Positions 14,217 to 21,824 are shown, counted from the stretch's first letter. The stretch is DNA of 23,435 nucleotides from Actinomycetota bacterium (GCA_005779345.1 SXJQ01000173.1:1-23435); one strand, 5' to 3'. Numbers and translations are program-made. The notes: generated from the sequence alone by a model not told the origin.

Positions 14217-15380
14217 TCAGTCGCGGAGGCAACTCCCCGTCTCCACGGCACGCTCCGCGGCACGCGCGACGACGGGTTCGATCTCGGATCGAGCGAGCGC
14301 GTAGGCGGTCGTCGCGGACCCGGGGTCGATCGCGAACGCGACCCCGAGCACCTCGCCGCGCTCGGTGACGACCGCGGCGCCCGAGTCGCCCGGTGCCAGC
14401 CGGGCCGCGAGGACCAGCACATCGCGGATCGACTCGCCACGGCGATAGATGTCGGTACCGCGCGCGGAGATCGACTCGCCGACGCGCGCCGGGGCGATGC
14501 GCAACGCCCCGCCGCCGGGGAATCCGAACACGCCGGCCTCGTCGCCCGGCTCGGCATCGATCAGCGCCAGGCTCGGCGCGTCGAACTCGGGCACCCGCAG
14601 GACCGCGACATCGCTCACCGGGTCGAACGCGACGACGGCGGCGCTGTGCTCACGTCCTCCCGCGTCGATCACCCGAGAGGCCGACTCGCCGGCGACGACA
14701 TGCGCGTTCGTCACGATCGTCCCCGGTCCGACGACGAACCCCGAGCCGTCCTGGATCGTCGCGCAGGCGACGCCGGTGACCCGAACGATCGACGGCTCGA
14801 TCCGCGCGATCGCGTCGGCGCTCAGAACGCCGCTCGGCGGGAATCCCGGGTCGGGTGGTTCGGCCAACGGATCGAGCGCGGCCGGGTAGGGCGCATCGGC
14901 GACCTCGCGCCCCCAGGCGTCGAACACGTCGGGCGGCGACGGCGCGATCGAGTCGAGGGCGCCGACGAGGGTCGACTGCTGCGCGGCCCTCGCCGGCCAG
15001 CCCGTCGCGACCGCGAGCGACGGGGTCACCATCCAGACGACGACGAGGACGCCGAACGCGCCGAGCGCCGCACCGCCGGTCCGATCGGCGCGGCTCAGGT
15101 CGCGGTGCCGGCGACGCCGATCCAGCACGAGCGACGCGCCGAGCCCCGCGACCTGTCCGGCCGCTCCGCACAGCACGAGGAACACGAGCGCAACCGTCAC
15201 CCGCGTGTCGGGGTCGCTGCCGCCGAGTGCCGACACGACGGGAGCGACGAACGGCACCGCGGCGACGAGACCGATGGCCACGCCGAGCCAGGCAAGACCT
15301 CGCGCGAGCGCACCGAGGCGCCAACCGCCGACCGCGGCACCGATCACGGCGAGCGCGATCGCGAGGTCGAGGAGGTTCAC
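14217..15380 (-). CDS. MarP-like membrane-anchored trypsin-like serine protease (CvpA/colicin V domain)
   Basis: Predicted periplasmic serine protease tethered by an N-terminal CvpA-like membrane domain, as in M. tuberculosis MarP (Rv3671c), which is needed for acid and oxidative stress resistance. 387 residues from the GTG start. Four hydrophobic segments occur before about residue 125, then a linker and a chymotrypsin-fold domain. The triad is His227 (TNAHVVAG), Asp257 (SDVAVLRV) and Ser333 (APGDSGAAVV). Cys206, at the start of the protease domain, and Cys384, four residues from the end, match in position the disulfide known in MarP (Cys214-Cys395). The start GTG 15380 overlaps the trmI stop (GTGA), so it is coupled to the tRNA-modification genes. 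Confidence 0.92.
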   Translation of the reverse strand: MNLLDLAIALAVIGAAVGGWRLGALARGLAWLGVAIGLVAAVPFVAPVVSALGGSDPDTRVTVALVFLVLCGAAGQVAGLGASLVLDRRRRHRDLSRADRTGGAALGAFGVLVVVWMVTPSLAVATGWPARAAQQSTLVGALDSIAPSPPDVFDAWGREVADAPYPAALDPLAEPPDPGFPPSGVLSADAIARIEPSIVRVTGVACATIQDGSGFVVGPGTIVTNAHVVAGESASRVIDAGGREHSAAVVAFDPVSDVAVLRVPEFDAPSLALIDAEPGDEAGVFGFPGGGALRIAPARVGESISARGTDIYRRGESIRDVLVLAARLAPGDSGAAVVTERGEVLGVAFAIDPGSATTAYALARSEIEPVVARAAERAVETGSCLRD

Positions 15381-16162
15381 GGGGCTTCGGGGACCAGCAA
15401 CCTGGCGTGGGTGAGGAAGCCCGTGTGCGCCACCATGCGATGATCCGGCCGGACCGATTGCCCCTCGACGTGCCAACTGCGCTGGAGCACCTCGAGCGAC
15501 TCGGCCATCCCGAACGGCGACTCCTCCAACGCCTCGCGCAGCTTGGCGACCTGACCGATCGTCGGCAGGTACGACAGGAGGATCCCCCCCGGTCGCAGTG
15601 ACGCGGCAGCGTGCTCGACCACGAGCCACGGCTCGGGCAGGTCGAGGAGGATGCGGTCGAGGTCGCGTTCCTCGATACCTTCGTAGACGTCGCGGACCTC
15701 GACCCGGAGCGGTTGGTCGGGTCCGAGGTATGCCTCGACATTGCGTTGCGCTCGGTTCGCGAAGTCGTCGCGGATCTCGTAGCCGGTGACGTGCCCGGTG
15801 CTCCCGACCGCACGCAGCAGCGCGGTCGTGAGCGCACCCGATCCGACGCCCGATTCGAGCACGCGCGCGCCGGGAAAGACGTCGGCGAGGATCAGGATCG
15901 GACCGAGGTCCTTCGGGTAGATGACCTGCGCGCCCCGCGGCATCTCGAGGACGTACTCGCTGAGCGTCGGACGCACGACGATGAACCGCTGGTTCATGGT
16001 CGTGCGGACCGTGCGCCCTTCGTCGTGGCCGATCAACTGCTCGTGCGCGAGCACACCGGCGTGGGAGTGGAAGGCACCGCCCTCGACGAGGGTCACGAGA
16101 TGACGACGACGTTTCGCGTCGATCAGCAGGACGCGTTCGCCCGCCTGGAGCGGACCGGTCAC
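15377..16162 (-). CDS. trmI: tRNA (adenine-58-N1)-methyltransferase TrmI
   Basis: SAM-dependent enzyme that forms m1A58 (and often m1A57) in the tRNA T-loop. 261 residues from the GTG start. A small N-terminal beta-barrel (residues 1-60) precedes the Rossmann methyltransferase domain with motif I VLESGVGSGALTTALL, GYEIRDDFANRAQRNVE, and the catalytic-site sequence RILLDLPEPW (IV). The C-terminus contains the family block QRSWHVEGQSVRPDHRMVAHTGFL (shown here split: QRSWHVEG and RPDHRMVAHTGFL). The M. tuberculosis homologue Rv2118c lies close to mpa, the same neighbourhood. The start overlaps the ttuA stop and the end overlaps the protease start (GTGA each time). Confidence 0.95.
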   Translation of the reverse strand: MTGPLQAGERVLLIDAKRRRHLVTLVEGGAFHSHAGVLAHEQLIGHDEGRTVRTTMNQRFIVVRPTLSEYVLEMPRGAQVIYPKDLGPILILADVFPGARVLESGVGSGALTTALLRAVGSTGHVTGYEIRDDFANRAQRNVEAYLGPDQPLRVEVRDVYEGIEERDLDRILLDLPEPWLVVEHAAASLRPGGILLSYLPTIGQVAKLREALEESPFGMAESLEVLQRSWHVEGQSVRPDHRMVAHTGFLTHARLLVPEAP

Positions 16163-17103
16163 GACGCGGCCCCGCGCAGCGTGACCGGCACCGAGTCGGG
16201 CGCGGCGCACGCGCGCGCCTGCAACCGGCAGAAGGCGCAGACCTCGCCCGGTGTCGGCGAGCCGCAGATCGTGCAACGCAACAGGTCGTCCTTGTCGACG
16301 ACGGCAGCATCGGCGAAGCGCTCGTGGGCGCGATCGAGGAAGTTGAACAAGAAGGCTGCCTTGGCTCCCGGCGAGCGCTCCTCGAGCGAGTTCAGGAGTT
16401 CTTTGTACGCGAGATGCCGATTGCCGACGGCCATGGGACATTCCTCGAGGATGTAGTCGATCCCGAGCACGACGCAGTACGCGGCCATCTCGCGCTCCCC
16501 GACCCGCACGAGCGGTTTGACCTTGCGGACGAACCCGTCGGTCGCGGGCAGCACCGGGAACTGGCGAGCGAGGTACTCGTCGTCCCAACGGAGCGTGTTG
16601 CCGAACAGCACGGCCGCTTCGTCGTCGAGGTTGTGTCCGGTCGCGACGATGTCGTAGCCGTGGGTCGACGCAGCCTGGTTGAACAGGTGCCGCTTCGAGA
16701 GTCCGCACACACCACACGGGGAGCGACGCACCGTGCGCGCGCCTTCAGGGATGTCGAACCCGAGGTCGGCCGGGAGGTCGATCTCGTGGAGGGTGAGATC
16801 GAACCGCTGCGCGAAGGCGCGCGCGAAGTCGCCCGACTCGTCGCTGTAGGTGCCGATCCCGAGACCGAGATAGAGACCGTCGGCCTCGTAGCCGAGCTCG
16901 CGCAGGATGTGCCACAGCGCGAGGCTGTCCTTGCCGCCGGAGACCGCGACGAGAACGCGGGCGCCCGGTTCGATCATCTCGTAGTCGTGGATCGCCCGGC
17001 GCACCTGCTCGTGGCAGTGATGCACGAAGCAGTCTCGACAGAACGCAGCGTTGTGCCGCCGGAGGTCGATGATCGCGTCGGCCTTGCAGCGCCGGCAGCG
17101 CAT
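16159..17103 (-). CDS. ttuA: TtuA-like tRNA 2-thiouridine synthetase (PP-loop, Fe-S)
   Basis: Adenylates and thiolates a tRNA uridine; in Thermus the target is T54, giving s2T. 314 residues from ATG 17103. The N-terminal zinc finger uses Cys3, Cys6, Cys22 and Cys25; the PP-loop SGGKDS is at 55-60; Cys130, Cys133 (RRSPCGVCG) and Cys222 (LEECPM) are the Fe-S/catalytic cysteines, at the same residue numbers as I recall for Thermus TtuA, which also supports this start over the GTG one codon earlier. The signature VATGHNLDDEAAVLFGN is present, and a second zinc finger (RCTICG ... CAFCR) closes the protein. It overlaps the TtuB-like gene upstream by 1 nt (TGATG) and trmI downstream by 4 nt. TtuA needs m1A58 made by TrmI, so the trio is functionally coherent. 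Confidence 0.92.
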   Translation of the reverse strand: MRCRRCKADAIIDLRRHNAAFCRDCFVHHCHEQVRRAIHDYEMIEPGARVLVAVSGGKDSLALWHILRELGYEADGLYLGLGIGTYSDESGDFARAFAQRFDLTLHEIDLPADLGFDIPEGARTVRRSPCGVCGLSKRHLFNQAASTHGYDIVATGHNLDDEAAVLFGNTLRWDDEYLARQFPVLPATDGFVRKVKPLVRVGEREMAAYCVVLGIDYILEECPMAVGNRHLAYKELLNSLEERSPGAKAAFLFNFLDRAHERFADAAVVDKDDLLRCTICGSPTPGEVCAFCRLQARACAAPDSVPVTLRGAAS

Positions 17104-17300
17104 CACGCACCCCCGGAGGTCACCGGGCGGATCTCGACGCGGTCGGAGTCGACGAGGCGGGCGTCGCGCGTGACCAACTCGTCGTTGCGGATCACGATCA
17201 CCGATTCGGGGACGATCTCGAGCCGGGCGAGCAGCGCCTCGACATTCTTGGGGCCGCTCAGCTCGATCTCACGTTTGGGATTGCGCAGCACGACGAACAT
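17103..17300 (-). CDS. ttuB: TtuB-like ubiquitin-fold sulfur carrier (MoaD/ThiS type)
   Basis: Small beta-grasp protein of 65 residues that should carry sulfur as a C-terminal thiocarboxylate for TtuA. Its length and pattern (VVLRNPKREIEL; VEALLARLEIVPESVIVIRN; DSDRVEIRPVTSGG) closely resemble Thermus TtuB, which also becomes conjugated to proteins like ubiquitin. The reading frame ends in Gly-Gly-Ala rather than Gly-Gly, so one residue would have to be removed before adenylation. ATG 17300 has no ribosome binding site; TAGCCT 9 nt upstream fits a -10 box but overlaps the stop codon of the preceding gene. The stop overlaps the ttuA start. No activating E1-like (MoeB/ThiF) gene is in the window. 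Confidence 0.88.
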   Translation of the reverse strand: MFVVLRNPKREIELSGPKNVEALLARLEIVPESVIVIRNDELVTRDARLVDSDRVEIRPVTSGGA

Positions 17301-17312
17301 GGCGGAGCGAGG

Positions 17313-17555
17313 CTACCGGTCGCGCTTGCGGCGTCCCTCCGGCTCGGGGGCACGGGCAACGATCTCCCATCGCTCCCCCGGCTCGAGCTTGTGACGGTAG
17401 AGCACCTCGGGCTTGGGGTTCGCGACCCGTCGGAGTACGCGGGCCGCCGTCATGCCGACCGCGAGCGCGAGGTAGCCCTGCGAACCGCCCATGCCGCGCC
17501 GCCACGCGTGGCTGCGCAGGCGGGCGACGCCGGACGCGCGATCGAAACGGGTCAT
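17313..17555 (-). CDS. Small basic hypothetical protein
   Basis: An 80-residue protein of unknown function. Very basic overall, with a weakly hydrophobic middle (GYLALAVGMTAARVL, about residues 27-41) too short and interrupted to be a sure membrane helix, followed by PEVLYRHKLEPGERWEIVAR, which looks like a short beta-hairpin, and a charged end. Similar small proteins with a GxRWEI-type segment occur near membrane-protein genes in actinobacteria, but I cannot name a family. It lies 9 bp after the upstream small membrane protein and 12 bp before the TtuB-like gene, so it is probably co-transcribed with both. Confidence 0.65.
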   Translation of the reverse strand: MTRFDRASGVARLRSHAWRRGMGGSQGYLALAVGMTAARVLRRVANPKPEVLYRHKLEPGERWEIVARAPEPEGRRKRDR

Positions 17556-17564
17556 CCTCGGCCG

Positions 17565-17822
17565 TCAGATCCGACGGATCTCGACGATGGTGGAGCGCCT
17601 GCGTCCCTTGCGGCGGCCGAGCACGTACGCGCTGATCACGAGTACCGCGCCGATCGCCACCGCGGCGGCGATACCGATGCCCTTGGCCTGATCGACGCCC
17701 TGTTCGACCGGCCCGCTCAGCTCCCTCAGCTTGGCCTCGATGTCGTCGCGAGTGATCGGGCGGCCGGGGTCGCGGCGGCCAGTTTCGCGGCGATCCGTGT
17801 CGTTGCGGCTGGGCGGATTCAT
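17565..17822 (-). CDS. Small single-pass membrane protein with charged N-terminus
   Basis: An 85-residue hypothetical protein. The first 30 residues are almost entirely charged or polar (RNDTDRRETGRRDPGR), then DDIEAKLRELSGPVEQ forms a probable amphipathic helix, followed by one transmembrane helix (about 49-68, GIAAAVAIGAVLVISAYVLG) and a basic tail (RRKGRRRS). The basic tail suggests the C-terminus is cytoplasmic. ATG 17822 overlaps the upstream stop by one base (TGATG), so translation is coupled to the two-helix protein encoded before it, and the two products may form a membrane complex. Confidence 0.75.
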   Translation of the reverse strand: MNPPSRNDTDRRETGRRDPGRPITRDDIEAKLRELSGPVEQGVDQAKGIGIAAAVAIGAVLVISAYVLGRRKGRRRSTIVEIRRI

Positions 17823-18136
17823 CACGGGGCTCTCTTCGGTTTGCGCCGGGCGGCCCATGCCGAGATGCCCGCTCCGGCGCCGAGCACGACGAACACGATC
17901 GCGTACACGAGGATGGTCCAGTTGCCGTCGAGGCCGTCGCGCGTCTCGGTCTGGAGGAGCCGCAGCGTCCCGATCGCGAGGAACACGATCCCGAGTCCGA
18001 TGATGAGCGCGCCGCCCACGCCGAAGGCCACGTAGCGGCCCATGCCCTTGAGCGGCTCGATCGTCTCCTGCTTGGCGTAGGCGACGACGAGGTCCTTCAG
18101 GTCCTCGACCTGGCGCTTGGGGCTCTTGTCGGGCAC
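17822..18136 (-). CDS. Small two-helix membrane protein (phage-holin-like, actinobacterial)
   Basis: A 104-residue protein with a basic/amphipathic N-terminus (KRQVEDLKDLVVAYAKQE), then two transmembrane helices at about 34-56 (YVAFGVGGALIIGLGIVFLA) and 74-95 (ILVYAIVFVVLGAGAGISAW) and a basic tail (RRKPKR). The layout resembles the phage-holin-superfamily proteins that actinobacterial genomes carry as housekeeping genes; there is no lysis cassette nearby, so a true holin role is unlikely. The start is GTG at 18136 without a clear ribosome binding site. 53 bp separate it from dacB. Confidence 0.78.
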   Translation of the reverse strand: MPDKSPKRQVEDLKDLVVAYAKQETIEPLKGMGRYVAFGVGGALIIGLGIVFLAIGTLRLLQTETRDGLDGNWTILVYAIVFVVLGAGAGISAWAARRKPKRAP

Positions 18137-18189
18137 GGAGGGAGTCTCGCGGTGCTGGGTTCGTCCTGCAAACCGATCGACTGCGGCGC

Positions 18190-19635
18190 TCAGGGCGCGG
18201 GTGCGAGCGCGTCGGCGGGAGGGCTGTCGGGATAGCTCGCGACGGCTTCGGCGACGCGCTGCTGGCGCGCCTGTCCGTCGGTGGTCGAGAACTCACCGTT
18301 CGTCACGAACGCGAACCAGATCGGCGGCCCGCCGGTGGCCGAGTCGATCATTCCGGCGAGTGCGGCGACGCCGTCGAGCTGGCCGGTCTTGGCGTGCAGG
18401 CGGCCGGCGAGCGGGTGCCCGACGAAGCGCGTCGCGAGCGTGCCCGACATACCTGCGTCGGCCAGTCCGTCGACGACCGCGCCGAAGCCGTTCGCGTCGG
18501 CGGCCAGGAGGGTGTCGATCAAGAGGCGGCACGACACGCGGTCGTCGCGTGCCAGGCCCGAGCCGTCGACCATGCGCGCGTCGGTCGTGTCGGAGACCCC
18601 GAGCCCCGTGAGCGTCTCCACAGCGATCGCGGTACCGCCCGGCGTGTCGGGCGTGGCCCCATCGGCGAACGCGGTCGCGCGCAGGAGCATCTCCGCGGTG
18701 GTGTTGTCGCTCGCGGTGAGCATGCCCGCGACGATCTCCGACAGTGGCGGCGATCGCAGCACCGCGAGGTCGACCGTCGTCGCGCCGACGCTGCCCGATC
18801 GCGACTCCGCGGCGACCGCGATCCCGGCCCGCTCGAGCAGGATCGTGAGCTGACCGGCCGCGTAGGCGGCCGCGTCGTCGACCGGCTCGGGCGGAGGGAA
18901 CGCTCCGAACCCGTGATTCACGGTGAGCGCCGAGATCGGGCCGACCTGACCCTCGCTGCGGTAGCTCGCCTTCCAGGCGTCGAGATACTCGGGGCCGGAG
19001 AAGCGTGTGCCGTCGCCCACGATCGCGCCGTCGACGCGGGTGACACCCGCAGCGCGGAATTGGTCGACGATGCCCTGCAACGCGGTCAACGGGTCGGCGG
19101 CGAGGCGCGGCGTCGACCGCACGTACTCCTCGTATCTGGGGGTCGCGAGCGTCGGGTCGCCGCTCCCGACGAGGGCGACGTCGCCGCGCACGACACCGTC
19201 GCTGTCGGGTGGGGCGACGGAGCGCGCGACCGTCGCGAACCGATGATCGGCACCGAGCCGCTCGATGGCAGTGACCGCGGTGACGAGCTTGAGCGTCGAT
19301 GCCGGAGTCAGATCGTGGTCGGCGTCGACGGCGGCAAGCAGTCGGCCGCCGGGCCGCCCCGGGAGCGCGACCGCGGCGCACGCATTCTGGCCGGCGACCG
19401 CTGCCTGGAGCGCTGCGTCGAGGCGCGAGCGAGCGACGGCATCGGTGAGCACTCGCGGCGCGCGTCGGGCACTCAGCAGTGGCGTCGCGACCGTCGGGTA
19501 CGACACGTCGACACCGGCCGACGGATCCGACGGCGCGCCCACCGCGGTGGCGACGCGCAACGCGCCGAGGCCGCCGACTCCGAGGGCGACACCGAGGACC
19601 GCGCCCGCGACCCGACCGCGCTCCGTCAGCGCCAC
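18190..19635 (-). CDS. dacB: D-alanyl-D-alanine carboxypeptidase/endopeptidase, PBP4 (DacB) family
   Basis: Peptidoglycan-trimming serine hydrolase of the S13 family, acting outside the membrane. 481 residues from the GTG start. An N-terminal hydrophobic segment (about 9-33) is a signal peptide or anchor. Catalytic motifs: Ser113-x-x-Lys116 (ASTLK), SDN at 309-311 and KTG at 416-418. The large insertion between the first two motifs, typical of PBP4, is present (about 150-270, with GDVALVGSGDPTL). The start lies 4 bp after the stop of the CoA-binding gene, so it is in that operon. The enzyme would be secreted and is unrelated to the proteasome genes except by location. Confidence 0.94.
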   Translation of the reverse strand: MALTERGRVAGAVLGVALGVGGLGALRVATAVGAPSDPSAGVDVSYPTVATPLLSARRAPRVLTDAVARSRLDAALQAAVAGQNACAAVALPGRPGGRLLAAVDADHDLTPASTLKLVTAVTAIERLGADHRFATVARSVAPPDSDGVVRGDVALVGSGDPTLATPRYEEYVRSTPRLAADPLTALQGIVDQFRAAGVTRVDGAIVGDGTRFSGPEYLDAWKASYRSEGQVGPISALTVNHGFGAFPPPEPVDDAAAYAAGQLTILLERAGIAVAAESRSGSVGATTVDLAVLRSPPLSEIVAGMLTASDNTTAEMLLRATAFADGATPDTPGGTAIAVETLTGLGVSDTTDARMVDGSGLARDDRVSCRLLIDTLLAADANGFGAVVDGLADAGMSGTLATRFVGHPLAGRLHAKTGQLDGVAALAGMIDSATGGPPIWFAFVTNGEFSTTDGQARQQRVAEAVASYPDSPPADALAPAP

Positions 19636-19639
19636 GGGC

Positions 19640-21118
19640 TCAGCGGCCGCGCCGCGCGCGGTGACGCGAGTCGCGCCACAGGTGCTCGAGCGCGCGTACC
19701 GCACGGTCGGCCGAGGCGTAGCAGAGCCGGCCCGACTCGCGGACCGCGGCCGGCCCGGCGTTGTCGGGGTCGGCGATCGCAAGTTCGGTCGCGGTGAGGA
19801 TCGGCTTGCCGCTCGACGCCGACACCGCTGCCGCGCATTCGGCGAACCGCGCGTCCTGTCGCTCGTGGTAGGCGACAATCCGTTCGAGACCGTGATCGGG
19901 ATAGAACCGGCCCGCGCGCATCAGCCGCGCCTGGTTGCTCTGGATTCCCAGCCCGAGATAGACGATGGCGTCCACGTCCGGGTGATCCGCGACGAGCGCC
20001 AGCACCTCGGGGATCGTGTCGCGCGTCTCGCCGCCGGCGAGGTCGATCGGATTGCTCCGACTCCACCGCGGGGGCAGTTTCTCGTCGATCTCGGCGCGCA
20101 GGTCGTCGGGGAGCGACGCGAGTTCGAGTTCGCTGCGCGTGATCGCGTCGGCCGTGACGACCCCCCAGCCCCCAGCGGTCGTGACGACAATCGTGCGCGG
20201 GCCGTTCGGTCGCGGCTGCGTCGCGAAGGTCGCCGCCGCCTCGAACGCGTCCTCGACGTTCGTCGCGCGTGTGATCCCGGCCTGGCGACACATTCCGTCG
20301 AAGACGCGATCGTCGGCCGCCAGGCTCCCCGTGTGGCTGGCCGCGGCGCGTGCGCCACCCGCCGTCGCACCGCCCTTCAGCAACACGAGCGGCTTCTTCG
20401 CGGCGATGCGGACGAGGCGCTCGTACAGGCCGCGCCCGTCGGTGACTCCCTCGAGGTAGGCGAGCCCGACCGCGGTGTGCGAATCGTCGGCGTAGTACTC
20501 GAGGTAATCGACGACCCCGACCGCCGCGGCGTTGCCCGCGCTCACGGCCCGACTCACGCCGACACCGGTAGCGCGCGCCAGGTTGAGGAACGAGCTGACG
20601 AAGTTGCCGCTCTGGCTCGCGACGCCGATGTGCCCGACCGGCGGGAACGGCGCCACGATCTGCGCGCAGAGGTTCGCCGGCGTGCTGACGACGCCCTGCC
20701 CGTTCGGGCCGGCGAGGAGGATGCCGAGTTCGTCGGCGAGCGCCACGAGTTCGCGTTCGGCAGCGCGACCGGCCTCGCCGGCCTCGCCGTAACCCGCACT
20801 CGTGATGAACGCAGCGCGAATGCCCTTGCGGGCGCACGCGCGGAGCAGGTCGAGATTCGCGCTCGCGGGCGTGCACACGAACACGAGGTCGTAGGTGTCG
20901 GCGTCGAGGTCGTCGATGTCGGCGACCGAACGCACGCCGAGTACGTCGACGCGTTCGCGGTTCGTGGCCGCCACCGCGCCGGTGTAGCCGCTCGCGAGCA
21001 GATTGTGGAGGGCGACGAAACCGAACTTGCCGGGATGGCTGCTCGCTCCTGCGACGACGACACCCTTCGGCGCGAACAGCGCGTCGAAAGCGAGGCCGGG
21101 GCGGGGTGCGCCGCTCAC
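19640..21118 (-). CDS. NDP-forming acyl-CoA synthetase, CoA-binding/ligase subunit
   Basis: Alpha-type subunit of an NDP-forming acyl-CoA synthetase (succinyl-CoA ligase-like), interconverting acyl-CoA plus NDP plus phosphate with acid plus CoA plus NTP. 492 residues: CoA-binding Rossmann domain about 10-140 (GVVVAGASSHPGKFG), ligase domain about 150-290 with IGVASQSGNF and the phosphohistidine His262 in ASHTGSLAADD, then a third flavodoxin-like domain from about 300 (TIVVTTAGGWGVVTADA). The partner ATP-grasp subunit is encoded directly upstream and overlaps (GTGA). The organic-acid substrate cannot be read from the sequence. Confidence 0.9.
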   Translation of the reverse strand: MSGAPRPGLAFDALFAPKGVVVAGASSHPGKFGFVALHNLLASGYTGAVAATNRERVDVLGVRSVADIDDLDADTYDLVFVCTPASANLDLLRACARKGIRAAFITSAGYGEAGEAGRAAERELVALADELGILLAGPNGQGVVSTPANLCAQIVAPFPPVGHIGVASQSGNFVSSFLNLARATGVGVSRAVSAGNAAAVGVVDYLEYYADDSHTAVGLAYLEGVTDGRGLYERLVRIAAKKPLVLLKGGATAGGARAAASHTGSLAADDRVFDGMCRQAGITRATNVEDAFEAAATFATQPRPNGPRTIVVTTAGGWGVVTADAITRSELELASLPDDLRAEIDEKLPPRWSRSNPIDLAGGETRDTIPEVLALVADHPDVDAIVYLGLGIQSNQARLMRAGRFYPDHGLERIVAYHERQDARFAECAAAVSASSGKPILTATELAIADPDNAGPAAVRESGRLCYASADRAVRALEHLWRDSRHRARRGR

Positions 21119-21765
21119 GATGCGACCTCGACGAGCGCGTCGACGGCGAGCGGCCGACCATCGGCGGGTGAGACGATCAGCGGGTTCAGGTCGACGCTGG
21201 TGATCGTGGGATCCTGTTCGGCCAGGGCCGACAACCCGAGGAGGACCGCGCCGAGCGCCTCGCGATCCACCGCCGGTTCACCGCGAAACGTTCCGAGCAA
21301 AGCCTGCGTCGCGAGCTGGTCGATCATCTCGTCGGCGTCGACGCGATCGATCGGCACGAGCCGGATCTGCACGTCGGCGATGGCTTCGGCGAGGACCCCG
21401 CCGATGCCGAGCATCACGCACGGTCCGAACTGTGGGTCGCGGACGAGACCGGCGATGAGCTCGCGCGTGCCGCGCACCATCGGGGCGACGAGCAGTTCGA
21501 CCGGGCCGTCGTCGGGGGTCGCCTTGGCGAACAGCTCGGCGCCGGCGCTGCGGACCGCGGCGACGTCGGCGAGGTTCAGCCGCACGAGGCCGCGCTCGGT
21601 CGTGTGCGCGATGGCGTCGCCGCACAGCTTGACGACGACGGGGAACCCGATCTCGGCGGCGGCGGCGGCCGCCGCATCGGGGCTCGCGGCAGTGCGCTCG
21701 TCGAGGAGCGGAACACCGTGCGCGGCGAGCCGCCGCTTGGACTCGGCTTCGGAGAGGGTGGCCAT
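21115..21765 (-). CDS. NDP-forming acyl-CoA synthetase, ATP-grasp subunit
   Basis: Beta-type, nucleotide-binding subunit (ATP-grasp_5 type), 216 residues, the usual length for separate subunits. It has the N-terminal helix ESKRRLAAHGVP, the nucleotide-binding Lys46 in FPVVVKLCGD, then IAHTTERGLVRL, where the family normally has His-Lys; here it is His54-Thr55. Further conserved parts are VMLGIGGVLAEAI and the metal-binding SVDLNPLIV. ATG 21765 starts immediately before the conserved domain; a longer open frame runs back through the inverted repeat but is not family-like. TACAGT lies 10 nt before the ATG. First gene of the operon with the CoA-binding subunit and dacB. Confidence 0.88.
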   Translation of the reverse strand: MATLSEAESKRRLAAHGVPLLDERTAASPDAAAAAAAEIGFPVVVKLCGDAIAHTTERGLVRLNLADVAAVRSAGAELFAKATPDDGPVELLVAPMVRGTRELIAGLVRDPQFGPCVMLGIGGVLAEAIADVQIRLVPIDRVDADEMIDQLATQALLGTFRGEPAVDREALGAVLLGLSALAEQDPTITSVDLNPLIVSPADGRPLAVDALVEVAS

Positions 21766-21775
21766 ACGGCGGGCG

Positions 21776-21781
21776 ACTGTA
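21776..21781 (-). promoter_or_regulatory. Candidate -10 box (TACAGT) for the acyl-CoA synthetase operon
   Basis: TACAGT fits TANNNT, 10 nt before the ATG of the ATP-grasp gene, implying a leader of 3-4 nt and no Shine-Dalgarno sequence. It is the first promoter-like site after the inverted repeat. A TTGAAG lies upstream but about 23 bp away, too far for a standard -35. Confidence 0.3.
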
Positions 21782-21824
21782 CCGGCGCCCACTCGACCCG
21801 CTCCCTTCAACTCCCCCCGGGATC

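Noticed and set aside
17822..18136. Prophage remnant suggested by the holin-like protein
   Set aside because: No endolysin, integrase, attachment site or other phage gene nearby; such proteins are common housekeeping membrane proteins in actinobacteria.
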